This document shows, one piece after another, positions 7,936-20,669 of a stretch of DNA of 64,000 nucleotides. The first letter of the stretch is position 1; each line of letters opens with the position of its first letter. Source of the DNA: Nibricoccus aquaticus (lineage in GTDB: Bacteria > Verrucomicrobiota > Verrucomicrobiia > Opitutales > Opitutaceae); NCBI RefSeq assembly GCF_002310495.1, contig NZ_CP023344.1, positions 248,001 to 312,000 of the forward strand, written 5' to 3'. The notes under the pieces are model-generated. The model was not told the origin of the DNA. It saw only the letters and a program-made list of their open reading frames with translations, and made no database searches. Both the position numbers and the translations under genes were made by a program.

Positions 7936-9924
7936 TCACTCTTCTTGCTGCAAACTCGCGACCACCGAGAAATCCTCCAGTGTCGACGTGTCTCCCTTCA
8001 CCTGCGTGCCCGCCGCAATGTCTTTCAGAATGCGGCGCATGATTTTCCCGCTGCGCGTCTTCGGCAGGCTTGCCGCGAACCGCACTTGGTCAGGCTTCGC
8101 CAGCGAGCCGATCTCTTTGCCCACGTGCGCCCGCAGCGATTCCTTCAACGCTTCGCTGGCCTCGTGACCACTCTTCAGTGTCACGAAAACCACCAGCGCT
8201 TGCCCCTTCAGATCGTCCGGCTTACCCACCGCCGCCGCTTCCGCGACCGATGGATGCGAAACCAGCGCACTCTCAATTTCCGCCGTACCGATCCGGTGGC
8301 CCGACACGTTGAGCACGTCGTCGATACGCCCCACGATCCAGAAATACCCATCCTTGTCCTGACGCGCGCCGTCGCCCGTAAAGTAAGTTCCAGGAAACTC
8401 GCTAAAGTAAGCCTGCTTAAAGCGCGCATCATCACCCCAAAGCGTCCGCAGCATCGAAGGCCACGGCTTGGTGATGACGAGTTTTCCGCCCGAATTACGC
8501 GGCGCTTCCTTGCCTTTGTCATCGACGATTTTCGCCGCGATGCCAAAGAACGGCAGCGTCGCCGATCCCGGCTTGAGCGGCGTCGCACCCGGGAGCGGCG
8601 TGATCGTGATCGCGCCTGTCTCCGTCTGCCACCACGTGTCCACGATCGGGCAGCGTTTCTTGCCGATCATCGTGTGATACCACATCCACGCCTCCGGATT
8701 GATCGGCTCGCCCACCGATCCCAACAGCCGCAACGAATCGAGCCGATGCCGCAGCACATAGTTATCGCCCCAGCGCATGAACGCCCGGATCGCCGTCGGC
8801 GCCGTGTAGAGGATCGTCAGACTGTGACGGTCAATCATCCGCCAGAAACGATCCGGCTCAGGCTGGTTCGGCGCTCCCTCATAGATGAAGACCGTCGCGC
8901 CATTGCTGAGCAGACCGTAGACGACGTAACTGTGCCCCGTGATCCAGCCGATGTCGGCCGAGCAGAAATAACGGTCCGTCTCCTTGAGATCGAAAACGTA
9001 GTGTGAACTCAACTTCGCGCCCAGCAGATAGCCTGCGCTCGTGTGGAGCACACCCTTCGGCTTCCCCGTGCTTCCACTCGTGTAGAGAATGAACAGCGGA
9101 TTTTCCGAATCGAATGCCTTGGCCTTGTGCTGATTCGGCGCACCTTCCCACGCATCGTGCCACCACACATCGCGGCCCTCCTTCATGTTGATGGGATTCG
9201 CCGTGCGCTTAAGCACGAGCACCGTTTGCACACTGGGCGTGCCTTCGAGGGCCTTGTCCACGTTGGGCTTCAGCTCGATGATTTTGCCACGCCGCCAGCC
9301 GCCATCAGCCGTGACAACCAGCTTGGCCTTACAGTCATTGATGCGGTCCTTGAGCGCCTCCGGGCTGAATCCGCCAAACACCACCGTGTGAATCGCGCCG
9401 ATACGCGCGCACGCCAGCATCGTGATCATCGCCTCCGGAACCATCGGCAGATAAATCGCCACACGATCACCCGCGACCAACCCCATGTTTTCAAAAACAT
9501 GCGCCAGTCGGCACACATGCAGATGCAGCTGCTTGTACGTCATCGTCCGCACATCGCCCGGCTCACCTTCAAAAATGATCGCCGCCTTGTTTTCTCGCGC
9601 CGTGCCGAGATGCCGGTCGATGCAGTTCTCCGCCACATTCAGCTTTCCACCGACAAACCACTTCGTGTCGGGCATCGCTCCCTTCATCACCGTCTTGAAC
9701 GGTTTGCGCCAAACCAGCTGCTCCTCGGCCTGTCGCTTCCAGAACTTTTCTGGGCTATTGACAGACTCCGCATAGAGCTTTTTGTAAGCGGCCAGACTTC
9801 CAAGGTTCGCTTGGCGTTGAAACTCGGCCGAAGGCCTGAAAACCCGACTTTCTCGGGATACTGAGGTAATCGTTTGGTCCGTCACGTGAGTGGCTGATTT
9901 TTTGGGTTTAGGAGCAGATCGCAT
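7936..9924 (-). CDS. acs: acetyl-CoA synthetase (AMP-forming)
   Basis: About 662 residues, the usual length for Acs. It activates acetate with ATP to acetyl-AMP and then acetyl-CoA. Visible landmarks are the adenylate-forming core [11 protein letters not shown], the DTWWQTETG motif, the [20 protein letters not shown] hinge region and the C-terminal TRSGKIMRR with the catalytic lysine that is commonly controlled by acetylation. The ATG at 9924 is preferred; a longer version from 9969 adds 15 residues without family support. No deacetylase or acetyltransferase gene is nearby. It is transcribed divergently from rho. Confidence 0.95.
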   Translation of the reverse strand: MRSAPKPKKSATHVTDQTITSVSRESRVFRPSAEFQRQANLGSLAAYKKLYAESVNSPEKFWKRQAEEQLVWRKPFKTVMKGAMPDTKWFVGGKLNVAENCIDRHLGTARENKAAIIFEGEPGDVRTMTYKQLHLHVCRLAHVFENMGLVAGDRVAIYLPMVPEAMITMLACARIGAIHTVVFGGFSPEALKDRINDCKAKLVVTADGGWRRGKIIELKPNVDKALEGTPSVQTVLVLKRTANPINMKEGRDVWWHDAWEGAPNQHKAKAFDSENPLFILYTSGSTGKPKGVLHTSAGYLLGAKLSSHYVFDLKETDRYFCSADIGWITGHSYVVYGLLSNGATVFIYEGAPNQPEPDRFWRMIDRHSLTILYTAPTAIRAFMRWGDNYVLRHRLDSLRLLGSVGEPINPEAWMWYHTMIGKKRCPIVDTWWQTETGAITITPLPGATPLKPGSATLPFFGIAAKIVDDKGKEAPRNSGGKLVITKPWPSMLRTLWGDDARFKQAYFSEFPGTYFTGDGARQDKDGYFWIVGRIDDVLNVSGHRIGTAEIESALVSHPSVAEAAAVGKPDDLKGQALVVFVTLKSGHEASEALKESLRAHVGKEIGSLAKPDQVRFAASLPKTRSGKIMRRILKDIAAGTQVKGDTSTLEDFSVVASLQQEE

Positions 9925-10007
9925 GTGTAAAAGCGCCGCTCTTATCCCGACCAGAGTTTTTAGCGTCAAGCCCGGGAAGCCTTCGTCTAACTTTCGTCTG
10001 TCTATTC

Positions 10008-11216
10008 ATGGAAAATAACTCCGCCCCCGCGCCGTCCGCAGCCACCGCTGCACCGGCTTCCCAAGCCCCTTCCCCAGCGCCCGCCGCTCCCGTCGTGCCC
10101 GATAACACCATCCGCGTCGAAGGCGTCCTCGACATCGACATCCAGAAAGGTGGCAACGGCCAGCTCCTCGACCGCACCAAGTACGGCAAACGCCGCCCCA
10201 CCGACGTCTTCGTGCCCAAGGAACTGATACGCCGCTTCAAGCTTCGTCAGGGCAACATGGTCTCCGGCACCGCCTACCCAGCCGAAGGCAAATTTCCCAA
10301 TCCCAAGATGAAGTTCATCGAGAAGGTGGACGGCCTCGACATCGAGGAGCGCCGCCAGAAATTCGACTTCAACGCACTCACCACCGTCTCCCCCGATAAA
10401 CACCTCAAGGTCGAGCTCAAGGACGGCCGTCTTACCACCCGCGCAGTCGATCTTTTCTGCCCCATCGGCAAAGGCACCCGCGGCCTCATCGTCGCCCCGC
10501 CTCGCACCGGCAAAACCACTCTCCTCCGCGACATGGCCCTCGGCGTCTTGGAAAATAATCCCGAGTGCCACGTCATGATTCTCCTCGTCGACGAACGTCC
10601 CGAGGAAGTGACCGACTTCAAACGCAGCGTCCCCGCCGAGATCTGGGCTTCGTCCAACGACGAACAACTCGAAAGCCATATCCGCATCGCCGATCTCTGC
10701 ATCGAGCGCGCCAAACGCCTCGTCGAAACCGGCATCCACGTCGTTCTCTTCGTCGACTCGATCACCCGTCTCGCCCGCGCCCACAATTCATCCCGCAACT
10801 CCGGCCGCACCGGTTCCGGCGGTCTCGATGTCCGCGCCCTCGAAAAGCCCCGCCAACTCTTCGCCGCAGCTCGCAACACCGAGGAAGCTGGCTCTCTCAC
10901 CATCGTCGCCTCCGTGCTCGTCGAGACCGGCAGTCGCATGGACGACGTTATCTTCCAGGAGTTCAAAGGCACCGGCAACATGGAGCTCGTCCTCGACCGC
11001 AAATGCGCAGAGATGCGCCTCTGGCCCGCCATCAACATCGCCTCCTCCGGCACGCGTAAGGAAGAGCTTCTCATCGACGCCAAGAAGCTCGAAGGCATCC
11101 ACTTCTTCCGCCGTGCCCTCGTCCAGCAGCGCATCGAAGAAGCCACCGAGACGATGATCACCCGCCTCGGCAAAGCGCGTAACAACGAGGAATTCCTCAA
11201 GCTCATCGCCCGCTAA
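10008..11216 (+). CDS. rho: transcription termination factor Rho
   Basis: A 402-residue RNA-dependent hexameric helicase that ends transcription. The core is complete: RNA-binding cold-shock-like region (GNMVSGTAYP area), Walker A APPRTGKTT, ILLVDERPEEVTD, the Q-loop region SSRNSGRTGSGG, and the C-terminal RRALVQQRIEEATE. The first 30 or so residues are almost only Ala, Pro and Ser and then run straight into the RNA-binding domain, so the usual N-terminal helical Rho_N domain appears to be missing. It stands alone, with a C/T-rich leader. Confidence 0.96.
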   Translation: MENNSAPAPSAATAAPASQAPSPAPAAPVVPDNTIRVEGVLDIDIQKGGNGQLLDRTKYGKRRPTDVFVPKELIRRFKLRQGNMVSGTAYPAEGKFPNPKMKFIEKVDGLDIEERRQKFDFNALTTVSPDKHLKVELKDGRLTTRAVDLFCPIGKGTRGLIVAPPRTGKTTLLRDMALGVLENNPECHVMILLVDERPEEVTDFKRSVPAEIWASSNDEQLESHIRIADLCIERAKRLVETGIHVVLFVDSITRLARAHNSSRNSGRTGSGGLDVRALEKPRQLFAAARNTEEAGSLTIVASVLVETGSRMDDVIFQEFKGTGNMELVLDRKCAEMRLWPAINIASSGTRKEELLIDAKKLEGIHFFRRALVQQRIEEATETMITRLGKARNNEEFLKLIAR

Positions 11217-11369
11217 AACCCCAGCTCGCCTCTTGGGCCTTTCGCTCCGGCGCCGCTTCACCCGTAATTCCCTCTTGCGCCGCCTGCGCAAACTCTGAAC
11301 AAATCTCACCTTCCCGTCGCGCGCACCACACATGCCGCACTGACCAGCCGCAGCCCGTAACCACACTAC

Positions 11370-13130
11370 ATGCACAGTTTCTCCGAGCAATGTCTCGACA
11401 TGGCCCGCTCCATCTTGGGCCACAACTTAGATTCGATCCAGCCAGACGGCACCGTCCTTCCCGCTCCCGGCGAACAGCCTCGCCCCGACGAGCCCGGCCA
11501 CATCGCCTACGCCCTCGGTGAATATTACCGCGGCACCGGCGAAACCACCCTCAAGGGCTTCGACATCATCGATCTCGCTGCCCGTTGCATCACGGCGCAG
11601 ATGTTCACCGAGCCCGCCGCCGAAAACGGCCTCGCCTACGCATCGCTCGCCCTCCTCTGCTTCGGCCCCTCCAAAGAGCGCAATCCCGTCTGGGAACGCC
11701 TCGTCGAGGAAACCCGCCAGCGCATCGACAAGCAGCTGCTCCATCGCAGCGACTACGACAACCACTGGCAGGCCTTCAACGTCGCCAAAGCTGTCGCCCG
11801 TTTCTCCTTCGGCCTCTCCAAGAAAGACGAAACCTCCCGCCTCATCGAGCGCATGGTTGATCGTATCAACCAGACCAGCTCCAACGGATTCTTCGACGAC
11901 TCCACGGAAGGCTTCGGCGGCAACTTCAATCTCTACGGCGTCATGAACTTCGTGTTCATCCGCTCCGCCCTCCAGCTCCACGCCAACAGCGGCGTCCGCG
12001 ACCGCAAGCTCCCGACTCTCCGCACCTACGCCGAGAAATACATCAAGATGATGCCCGACCTCGTTCGCGCCGATGGCCTCGGCTGGGCATTCGGTCGCGC
12101 CGCTGGTGCCTACGGCCAGATGCACTGCATCAGCCTCGTGCTCCAAGGCCTCCGCGACGGCTGGATCGCCGACGACCAGAAGCCCAAATACTTCGATCTG
12201 CTCCGCCGCCTGTTCGTGTTTTTCTATCACACGTATCTCGATCAAGAGCACGGCTTCCTCGATCTCCGCGACACCGAGCGCACCGCCTTCGGCCATCACA
12301 CGACCCGCATGGCGAACTTCGACGCCGCGCGCTACCTCTGCCAATGGTCCCGCCTCGCTAAGACCGTTCAGATGCCCTCCGGCACCACCAAGCCCGACAA
12401 CTCCAAGACCCTCGGTCGCTTCGTCATCTTCGACAAATCCAACCGCAAAGAGCAGGGTCTCTTCCTCTATCGCGACGGCGAGAGCGGCCTCCACGCGCAG
12501 ATCCCGCTCATCAGCTCCGGCCCGACCCTTGTCGCCGACTCGCTGCCCTTCCCGCACTGCCCCGGCGTCTTCGACTGGCCGAACAACGTTTACGCGCCGA
12601 TCATGCTCCCCGAGCTGACCTTCGGCACTAACGTAACGCTCCCCGCCTTCTACGGGAAAAACTGCGTCACCGGTTTGGGACTACGCAACAGCTTCTACTT
12701 CCGCTACGAGCAGCCCGACCTGATCAACACCAAAGAAGAGATCGTCAAAGGTCTCGGCAGCGTGAAGGTCCAGTGGAACTTCTCCGGCAACAAGATCAGC
12801 GCCGAATTCGCGTACACCGTGAAGCAGCAGGTCACCTTGGATAAATTCCGCTTCATGCTCGCGATCGCTGCGCCGCACTCGAAGTACCGCGTCGGCGGCT
12901 CCCTCGCCCTCGGCCCGCAAGGTCACCGCTGCACCGTGCAGAAGGACGACTTCCAGGCCACCTGGCAGGAAACCGAAGTGGTCAGCGAAGATCCGACCTA
13001 CCGCACCAACTACGGTAAGATCCACTACCTCCAGCACCTCGTGCGCGATCATCCATTGATCATGCGCCCCGGCCAGACGTACCGCCTCGCGGTCAACTTC
13101 GAGCCCGACGTCGTGCAGGTCGAAGGTTAA
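11370..13130 (+). CDS. unknown 586-residue protein, possible alpha-toroid plus beta-sandwich
   Basis: Not assigned to a family. The first 340 or so residues are rich in amphipathic helices with conserved-looking aromatic and charged residues (DYDNHWQAFNVAKA, GWAFGRAAGAYGQMH, HHTTRMANFDAARY). This recalls the (alpha/alpha) toroid of DUF2264-like and heparinase-type carbohydrate enzymes. The last 230 residues look beta-rich. No signal peptide is seen, so it would act in the cytoplasm. It starts about 150 bases after rho and ends with its own terminator. A carbohydrate-related role is a guess from predicted architecture. Confidence 0.6.
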   Translation: MHSFSEQCLDMARSILGHNLDSIQPDGTVLPAPGEQPRPDEPGHIAYALGEYYRGTGETTLKGFDIIDLAARCITAQMFTEPAAENGLAYASLALLCFGPSKERNPVWERLVEETRQRIDKQLLHRSDYDNHWQAFNVAKAVARFSFGLSKKDETSRLIERMVDRINQTSSNGFFDDSTEGFGGNFNLYGVMNFVFIRSALQLHANSGVRDRKLPTLRTYAEKYIKMMPDLVRADGLGWAFGRAAGAYGQMHCISLVLQGLRDGWIADDQKPKYFDLLRRLFVFFYHTYLDQEHGFLDLRDTERTAFGHHTTRMANFDAARYLCQWSRLAKTVQMPSGTTKPDNSKTLGRFVIFDKSNRKEQGLFLYRDGESGLHAQIPLISSGPTLVADSLPFPHCPGVFDWPNNVYAPIMLPELTFGTNVTLPAFYGKNCVTGLGLRNSFYFRYEQPDLINTKEEIVKGLGSVKVQWNFSGNKISAEFAYTVKQQVTLDKFRFMLAIAAPHSKYRVGGSLALGPQGHRCTVQKDDFQATWQETEVVSEDPTYRTNYGKIHYLQHLVRDHPLIMRPGQTYRLAVNFEPDVVQVEG

Positions 13131-13179
13131 TCTTCGCCACACAAGTCGAGCCACCGGAAAACCCGGTTCGAAAGTTTCC

Positions 13180-13213
13180 AGACCGAGCGGCGCAAGCCTC
13201 TCGGTCTTTTTTC
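13180..13213 (+). terminator. rho-independent terminator
   Basis: AGACCGAG pairs with CTCGGTCT around a short loop and is followed by a T-run. It lies 50 bases after the stop of the 586-residue gene. Confidence 0.85.
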
Positions 13214-13247
13214 TACTCGCTACTCACCACTCGCTACCCGCTACTTT
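13212..13247. repeat. 7-nt-period repeat upstream of hisF
   Basis: On the minus strand it reads GTAGCGG, GTAGCGA, GTGGTGA, GTAGCGA: four heptamer units in a row. It sits between the preceding terminator and the hisF start codon and would form part of the hisF leader. It belongs to the same class of heptamer arrays as those at 18707-18795 and 19674-19710. Confidence 0.7.
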
Positions 13248-13259
13248 CCGCCCTCCGCC

Positions 13260-14021
13260 ATGCTCTCGCGCCGAATAATTCCCTGTCTCGACGTCACCAA
13301 CGGCCGCGTCGTCAAAGGCATCAAGTTCCAGGAACTCCGCGACGCCGGCGATCCCGTCGAATCTGCCAAAGCCTACGACGCACAAGGCGCCGACGAACTC
13401 GTCTTCCTCGACATCACCGCCTCCAGCGACGGCCGCGGCATCATGCACGACGTCGTCGCCCGCACCGCCGAGCAATGCTTCATGCCCCTCACCGTCGGCG
13501 GCGGCCTCCGCTCCGTCGACAACATCGAGGCCATGCTCAAAAGCGGCGCCGATAAAGTCTCGCTCAACACCGCCGCGATCAAAGCCCCGCAGCTCATCGC
13601 CGACGCCGCCCGACGTTTCGGCAACCAATGCATCGTCCTCGCGATCGACGCGAAGCGTGAACCTGACGGCAAATCCTGGCGTGTTTACACCCACGGCGGC
13701 CGCAACCCCACCGACCTCAACGCCGTCGATTGGGCCAAAAAAGCCGTCTCCCTTGGCGCCGGTGAAATCCTCCTCACCTCGATGGACCGCGACGGCACCG
13801 GCATTGGCTACGACGTCGAACTCACCCGCGCGATTAGCGAAGCCGTCGAAGTCCCCGTCATCGCCAGCGGCGGCGCCGGCCAGATGGAACACTTCGCCGA
13901 CGTCCTCGAAGCCGGCCGCGCCAGCGCCGTCCTCGCCGCGACCCTCTTCCACTTCGGCACCTTCACCGTGCCGCAAGTTAAAGACTACCTCGCCACCCGT
14001 AGCATCCCCGTCCGCCGCTAA
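13260..14021 (+). CDS. hisF: imidazole glycerol phosphate synthase, cyclase subunit
   Basis: A 253-residue TIM barrel that, with HisH, makes imidazole glycerol phosphate and AICAR in histidine synthesis. Catalytic Asp11 ([11 protein letters not shown]) and Asp130 (LAIDAKRE) are both present, as are the phosphate-binding loops TVGGGLRS and VIASGGAG. The length is standard. It is not in a his operon here: hisA is 7.5 kb away on the other strand and hisH is not in the window. AICAR made by this step can be used by PurH, also in the window. Confidence 0.96.
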   Translation: MLSRRIIPCLDVTNGRVVKGIKFQELRDAGDPVESAKAYDAQGADELVFLDITASSDGRGIMHDVVARTAEQCFMPLTVGGGLRSVDNIEAMLKSGADKVSLNTAAIKAPQLIADAARRFGNQCIVLAIDAKREPDGKSWRVYTHGGRNPTDLNAVDWAKKAVSLGAGEILLTSMDRDGTGIGYDVELTRAISEAVEVPVIASGGAGQMEHFADVLEAGRASAVLAATLFHFGTFTVPQVKDYLATRSIPVRR

Positions 14022-14048
14022 CCATCCGCTCCGTCACAGCAGCGCCAC

Positions 14049-14585
14049 TTAAGTCGCGGATCCGCCCACTCCCACTTTCGGCGCTGGCGCAGCCGCCCCC
14101 ACCAACACACTCAGCTGCTCCTGCACCTGAATAAAAAACTCCGGGCTCAGTTCGCCCACGGGCACCTCGAACAGCTGCTTCGTTTTCGCGTGCTCGAAGA
14201 TATTCTTCGCACCATCCGCCGTGCGCCCCTTCGGCTTCAACACGCGCTTCCGCTCCAGCATCAACGTCAGAAACTGCACCAGCCGCGTGTTCTCCGCTGT
14301 CACCTCCGTCGCCGAATCGGCCAGATTCAGGAACAACGCCTCCGCCGTCAGCTTCATCTCACGCTCCGCATTTTCACCCGCCTTGCGCGGCTTGAACACC
14401 CGCACCCAGCTGCACACCAGCGAGCCCTCCTGCTCAAATTTCGCGCGCTCGGCTTCGAGCACATCGTACCGCATCGCCTCGCCCGTTTTCCCACGCACCA
14501 GAAAACTGGCTACGCGCTGGCCTTCGACAAACGGTTGCTGCGTGACGAAGCACGCCGGGGCTTGTGGCTGTAACGACAGATCCAT
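14049..14585 (-). CDS. conserved-looking hypothetical protein with CxxTxxPF N-terminus
   Basis: 178 residues with no assigned family. It opens with ACFVTQQPFVEGQRVASFLVRG, a pattern that recalls small bacterial proteins starting with a C-x-x-TG-x-x-F motif. The middle (WVRVFKPRKAG, LTLMLERKRVLKPKG) is basic and helical. It lacks a signal peptide and membrane segments. It is convergent with hisF, with 27 bases between stop codons, and divergent from the metallophosphoesterase. The reading frame has normal codon use for this genome. The role is unknown. Confidence 0.65.
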   Translation of the reverse strand: MDLSLQPQAPACFVTQQPFVEGQRVASFLVRGKTGEAMRYDVLEAERAKFEQEGSLVCSWVRVFKPRKAGENAEREMKLTAEALFLNLADSATEVTAENTRLVQFLTLMLERKRVLKPKGRTADGAKNIFEHAKTKQLFEVPVGELSPEFFIQVQEQLSVLVGAAAPAPKVGVGGSAT

Positions 14586-14645
14586 TCGGCCACTTGTTTA
14601 CTTGTCGCCACCGCCGACGCTAGCCAATTTCCCGCCCGCCGCCCC

Positions 14646-15305
14646 ATGACAGGACGCATCATCGCCATCGGCGACATCCACGGCTGCCACGCCGAATTCT
14701 CCGAGTTACTCCAACGCCTCGAACTCCAACCCGAGGATCAACTCATCCTCGTCGGCGACCTCGTCAACCGCGGCCCCGACAGCTGCAAGGTCATCGACCT
14801 CGCCCGCGAACATCGCGCCATCTCCCTCCTCGGCAACCACGAGCTGCGCCTCCTCAACTACCGCAAAAGCAACGACACCGCCTTCCTCAAAGAGTCCGAC
14901 GAAGACACCTACCGCAAACTTCGTCCCGAAGACTGGCTCTACCTCGAGCAAATGCCGCTCACGCATTACGTCGAAGCGCTCAACACCGTCTTCGTCCACG
15001 GCGGCTTTCTCCCCGATGAGCCCTGGCAAAAACAACCCGCCTCTGTCGTCACGCGTATCCAAGTCATCGACTCCGAAGGCCGTCCCCGCAAACGCGCCGA
15101 CGCAGAAGACTCCCCTCCTTGGGCCGATCTCTGGAACGGCCCGCCCTTCGTCGTCTACGGCCACACCCCGCGCCCCGAACCGTATAAATTAAAATGGTCC
15201 GTCGGCATCGACACCGCCTGCGCCATGGGCGGCCACCTCACCGCCTACATTCTCCCCGAAAAACGCTTCGTCCAAGTCAAAGCCCGCCGCAAATACTACC
15301 CCTGA
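14646..15305 (+). CDS. calcineurin-like metallophosphoesterase (PP1/PrpE/ApaH-like)
   Basis: 219 residues with all metal-binding motifs of the family: GDIHGC (9-14), GDLVNRGPDS (from 37), GNHE (63-66), a VHGG motif and a final YGHTP. This arrangement is shared by bacterial PPP-type protein phosphatases and by diadenosine tetraphosphatases (ApaH/PrpE), so the substrate could be a phosphoprotein or Ap4A. It is a single gene, with a REP palindrome just after it. The start ATG at 14646 follows a C-rich leader. Confidence 0.9.
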   Translation: MTGRIIAIGDIHGCHAEFSELLQRLELQPEDQLILVGDLVNRGPDSCKVIDLAREHRAISLLGNHELRLLNYRKSNDTAFLKESDEDTYRKLRPEDWLYLEQMPLTHYVEALNTVFVHGGFLPDEPWQKQPASVVTRIQVIDSEGRPRKRADAEDSPPWADLWNGPPFVVYGHTPRPEPYKLKWSVGIDTACAMGGHLTAYILPEKRFVQVKARRKYYP

Positions 15306-15326
15306 CCGTCGGCCAACTTCCCACAT

Positions 15327-15350
15327 GGAGGGCGCCGCTTCGTCGGCGCC
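15327..15350 (+). repeat. GGAG-type REP palindrome
   Basis: A GGAG head is followed by GGCGCCG / CGGCGCC, a perfect 7-bp stem with a 6-base loop. It is in the intergenic space after the metallophosphoesterase. Confidence 0.7.
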
Positions 15351-15390
15351 GTTCGCCTAACGCATGAAGGATAAACTTCGTCAGACTGGC

Positions 15391-15427
15391 ACAAAAAAAC
15401 CGGAGCCGCTCACCCGCACTCCGGTTT
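15391..15427 (-). terminator. rho-independent terminator for the redoxin gene
   Basis: AAACCGGAG pairs with CTCCGGTTT. On the minus strand the stem is followed by a run of seven T residues. It lies about 50 bases after the redoxin stop codon. Confidence 0.85.
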
Positions 15428-15438
15428 GAAATTTCGAT

Positions 15439-15463
15439 GTAGGCGGGGGGCCTTCACCCCGCG
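15439..15463 (+). repeat. GTAG-type REP palindrome
   Basis: GTAG followed by GCGGGG ... CCCCGC. It is nearly the same as the minus-strand copy at 47065-47090, which shows it is a dispersed element and not a local hairpin. Confidence 0.75.
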
Positions 15464-15477
15464 TTCGATTGAGACGC

Positions 15478-16092
15478 TCAGTACTTCACCGAGCACCCAT
15501 ACGGCTCGCTCGTTGCCTTCGAGACCGGCTGACCAGCCTTCACAGAAGCCAGCGCCGCCGTCACATAGTTCGTAGCCTTCGCGATGTCTTCCGCCTTGGT
15601 CGAACGGATGCTGTCGATCGCGCCATTGTAGACCAGCGTACCTTCAGCCGTGATCACGTACATATGCGGCGTCGTCTTCGCGCCGTAGAGCTTGCCCACC
15701 GTGCCGTCGCTATCGCGGAAATAAGCCGCAGGAGCCGCGCCCGTTTTCGACGACCACGCCGCGACCTTCGTCGGCTCGAAGTCACCCTGCGCGCCCGCCT
15801 TGCCCGAGTTGATCGAGAGCCACACCACACCATCGGCCGCCGCAGCCTTCTGAAGCGCGGGCATGTTGCCGCTGCTCTCATACTGCTTCACCACAAACGG
15901 ACACTCCGGATTCACCCACTCCAACACCACGGTCTTGCCGCGATAGTCCGAGAGCTTGTGCGTCTTGCCGTTCACATCGGTGAGCGAAAAATCAGGCGCA
16001 GCCTGGCCAACTTCAGCAGAGGCAAATGCACTCGTTACGGTCAAAGCGGCCAGCACAGCCGCGGTAGAGAACGATTTCAGGATGTTTTTCAT
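15478..16092 (-). CDS. exported thioredoxin-fold protein (AhpC/TSA redoxin family)
   Basis: 204 residues with an N-terminal signal peptide (MKNILKSFSTAAVLAALTV, cut near SAFASA). A redoxin domain follows, starting GQAAPDFSLTDVNGK. The active-site region is NPECPFV with one cysteine (about residue 64) and no CxxC. That pattern is known in periplasmic redoxin-like proteins of this type, which may act as peroxidases or thiol reductases; a second cysteine lies near the C-terminus. A conserved TTPHMYV cis-proline region supports the fold. It is a single gene with its own terminator. Confidence 0.88.
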   Translation of the reverse strand: MKNILKSFSTAAVLAALTVTSAFASAEVGQAAPDFSLTDVNGKTHKLSDYRGKTVVLEWVNPECPFVVKQYESSGNMPALQKAAAADGVVWLSINSGKAGAQGDFEPTKVAAWSSKTGAAPAAYFRDSDGTVGKLYGAKTTPHMYVITAEGTLVYNGAIDSIRSTKAEDIAKATNYVTAALASVKAGQPVSKATSEPYGCSVKY

Positions 16093-16228
16093 AGGGATCT
16101 AAAGAAGGGTTGCAGGCTAGTCATACGCCCGCGATCCGCCAGCACCCGCATGAAAATTTCTCCCCTCTCGCAACGTCCGGTCAGAAATCCCATTGCTGCG
16201 CCAGCACCCGCCCGCCTAACTCCGCCCC

Positions 16229-19437
<3,209 letters not shown>

Positions 19438-19713
19438 CCACGCCCACCTCACGCTCAGCCAACTGCCAACTCCCGCAGCCCCCGCGCCCCTCCCCCAATC
19501 CTCTCTCCCCCTGTTAATCCTCTCCAAACTCCTCCTGCCTTGTTCTGCGGCCTTACTCCGAGATTCCCCTCTCCCTTCCGCATCAGTGTCCCTCAGTGCC
19601 CATCAGTGGTTAAAAATTCCGGCCCCCGCCTCCGTCCCAGCCGTTCCCGAGTTCCAGATTCATTCCCCTTTTCCGGATTTCACTCTTCCCCCCTTCACTC
19701 TTCACTTTTCCCC
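19438..19713. repeat. repeat-rich C/T-rich gap after the exosortase gene
   Basis: 276 bases without a supported long gene, made largely of dispersed repeats. A 7-nt unit (minus strand AGTTGGC twice) lies at 19455-19476. An AGGATTAAC fragment is at 19513-19530. A 10-nt unit (minus strand ACTGATGGGC, ACTGAGGGAC, ACTGATG) is at 19580-19621. TTCCCGAGTTCCAGATT at 19645-19661 matches the gatA-gatB spacer. A GTGAAGA/GTGAAGG array lies at 19674-19710. Confidence 0.65.
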
Positions 19714-19806
19714 ATGCTTTTCCAACTCACCGCCGGCGAAAAACGCGCCCTCGCCATCATCGCCCTCCTCCTCGCCCTCGGCCTCCTGGGACGCTGGCTG
19801 CTCTAA
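19714..19806 (+). CDS. 30-residue putative membrane peptide
   Basis: A short frame coding MLFQLTAGEKRALA and then a single Leu/Ala-rich hydrophobic helix ending in GRWLL and a stop. The LTAGEKRALA start resembles the N-terminus of ComEA-type helix-hairpin-helix proteins, but no such domain follows before or after the stop. It could be a free membrane peptide, a decayed remnant, or chance. It follows the exosortase gene by 276 bases of repeat and precedes the sigma factor gene. The hydrophobic helix and the clean frame favour a real peptide only modestly. Confidence 0.4.
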   Translation: MLFQLTAGEKRALAIIALLLALGLLGRWLL

Positions 19807-20057
19807 ATTCCCCCTAAAACCCACGCACCTCCTCGCCTTTCCGCCATCTACAGCGTTCGCCCTCCCGCATCTCCAAATCCGCCGCCTTTAAGATTTGCCC
19901 CGCCCCCGCTAACCCCTTCGCATCCGCCCCGCCCTCGCGCGCGTACTGATATGAAATGCCCTGCGTCTCAACCTGCCCGCATCCGCTCGATGCCTTCGCG
20001 CTCACACCGCGCAACGCTCGCCGCTGGCACGCACCCGCACCGGCCCCTCTCCGCCGC

Positions 20058-20669
20058 ATGAGCCCCGCCGCCGCCGAGCCCACGCCCCCGACCGACGTCC
20101 ACGCGCAAAACGCCGCCGACGCCGCCCTCCTCCGCGAAATCGCCTCGGGTAACAAAGACGCCCTCGCCCGCCTCTACGACCGCTTCTCCCGCCCCCTCTT
20201 CGCCGTCGCCCTCCGCATCCTTCACGACCGCGCAGAAGCCGAGGACGTCGTCCACGACATCTTCATCTCGCTCTGGCAAAAAGCCGCCACCTTCGAAGCG
20301 GCCCGCTGCTCCGCCCTCGGCTGGGCCATCGCCCTTACCCGCAACCGTGCCATCGACCGCCTCCGCACCCGCCGCCGCCGTGGCGAAATCCTGGATACCT
20401 CCGCCCCCGCTGACCTCGGCTACGACGAAACCGCATCCACCGCCGAAAGTTCCTCCCTCGATCTTTCCTTCAAAGAACGCGCCACCACCGTCCGTCAGGC
20501 CGTCACTCAACTCTCCGCCGAACAACGCACCGCCCTCGAACTCGCCTTCTTCTCGGGCCTTACCCAGCAGGAAATCGCCGCCCGCCTCCACGAGCCACTC
20601 GGCACCGTCAAAGCCCGCATCCGCCGCGGCCTCCTCAAACTTCGCGACCTGCTCGCCGACCGCCTATGA
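20058..20669 (+). CDS. ECF-family RNA polymerase sigma factor
   Basis: 203 residues with the two ECF domains. Region 2 is ARLYDRFSRPLFAVALRIL then AEDVVHDIFISLWQKA; region 4 is LSAEQRTALELAFFSGLTQQEIA with the DNA-binding helix LGTVKARIRRGL. It directs RNA polymerase to its own promoter set when released. The start at 20058 removes an upstream extension with no family support. Its stop codon overlaps the start of the anti-sigma gene (ATGA), the usual layout for co-translated partners. No target promoter could be assigned by eye. Confidence 0.93.
   Translation: MSPAAAEPTPPTDVHAQNAADAALLREIASGNKDALARLYDRFSRPLFAVALRILHDRAEAEDVVHDIFISLWQKAATFEAARCSALGWAIALTRNRAIDRLRTRRRRGEILDTSAPADLGYDETASTAESSSLDLSFKERATTVRQAVTQLSAEQRTALELAFFSGLTQQEIAARLHEPLGTVKARIRRGLLKLRDLLADRL

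Noticed and set aside
19956-20057. Longer N-terminus for the ECF sigma factor
   Set aside because: The added 34 residues are Pro/Ala/Arg-rich and unlike the family; the ATG at 20058 gives the normal length.
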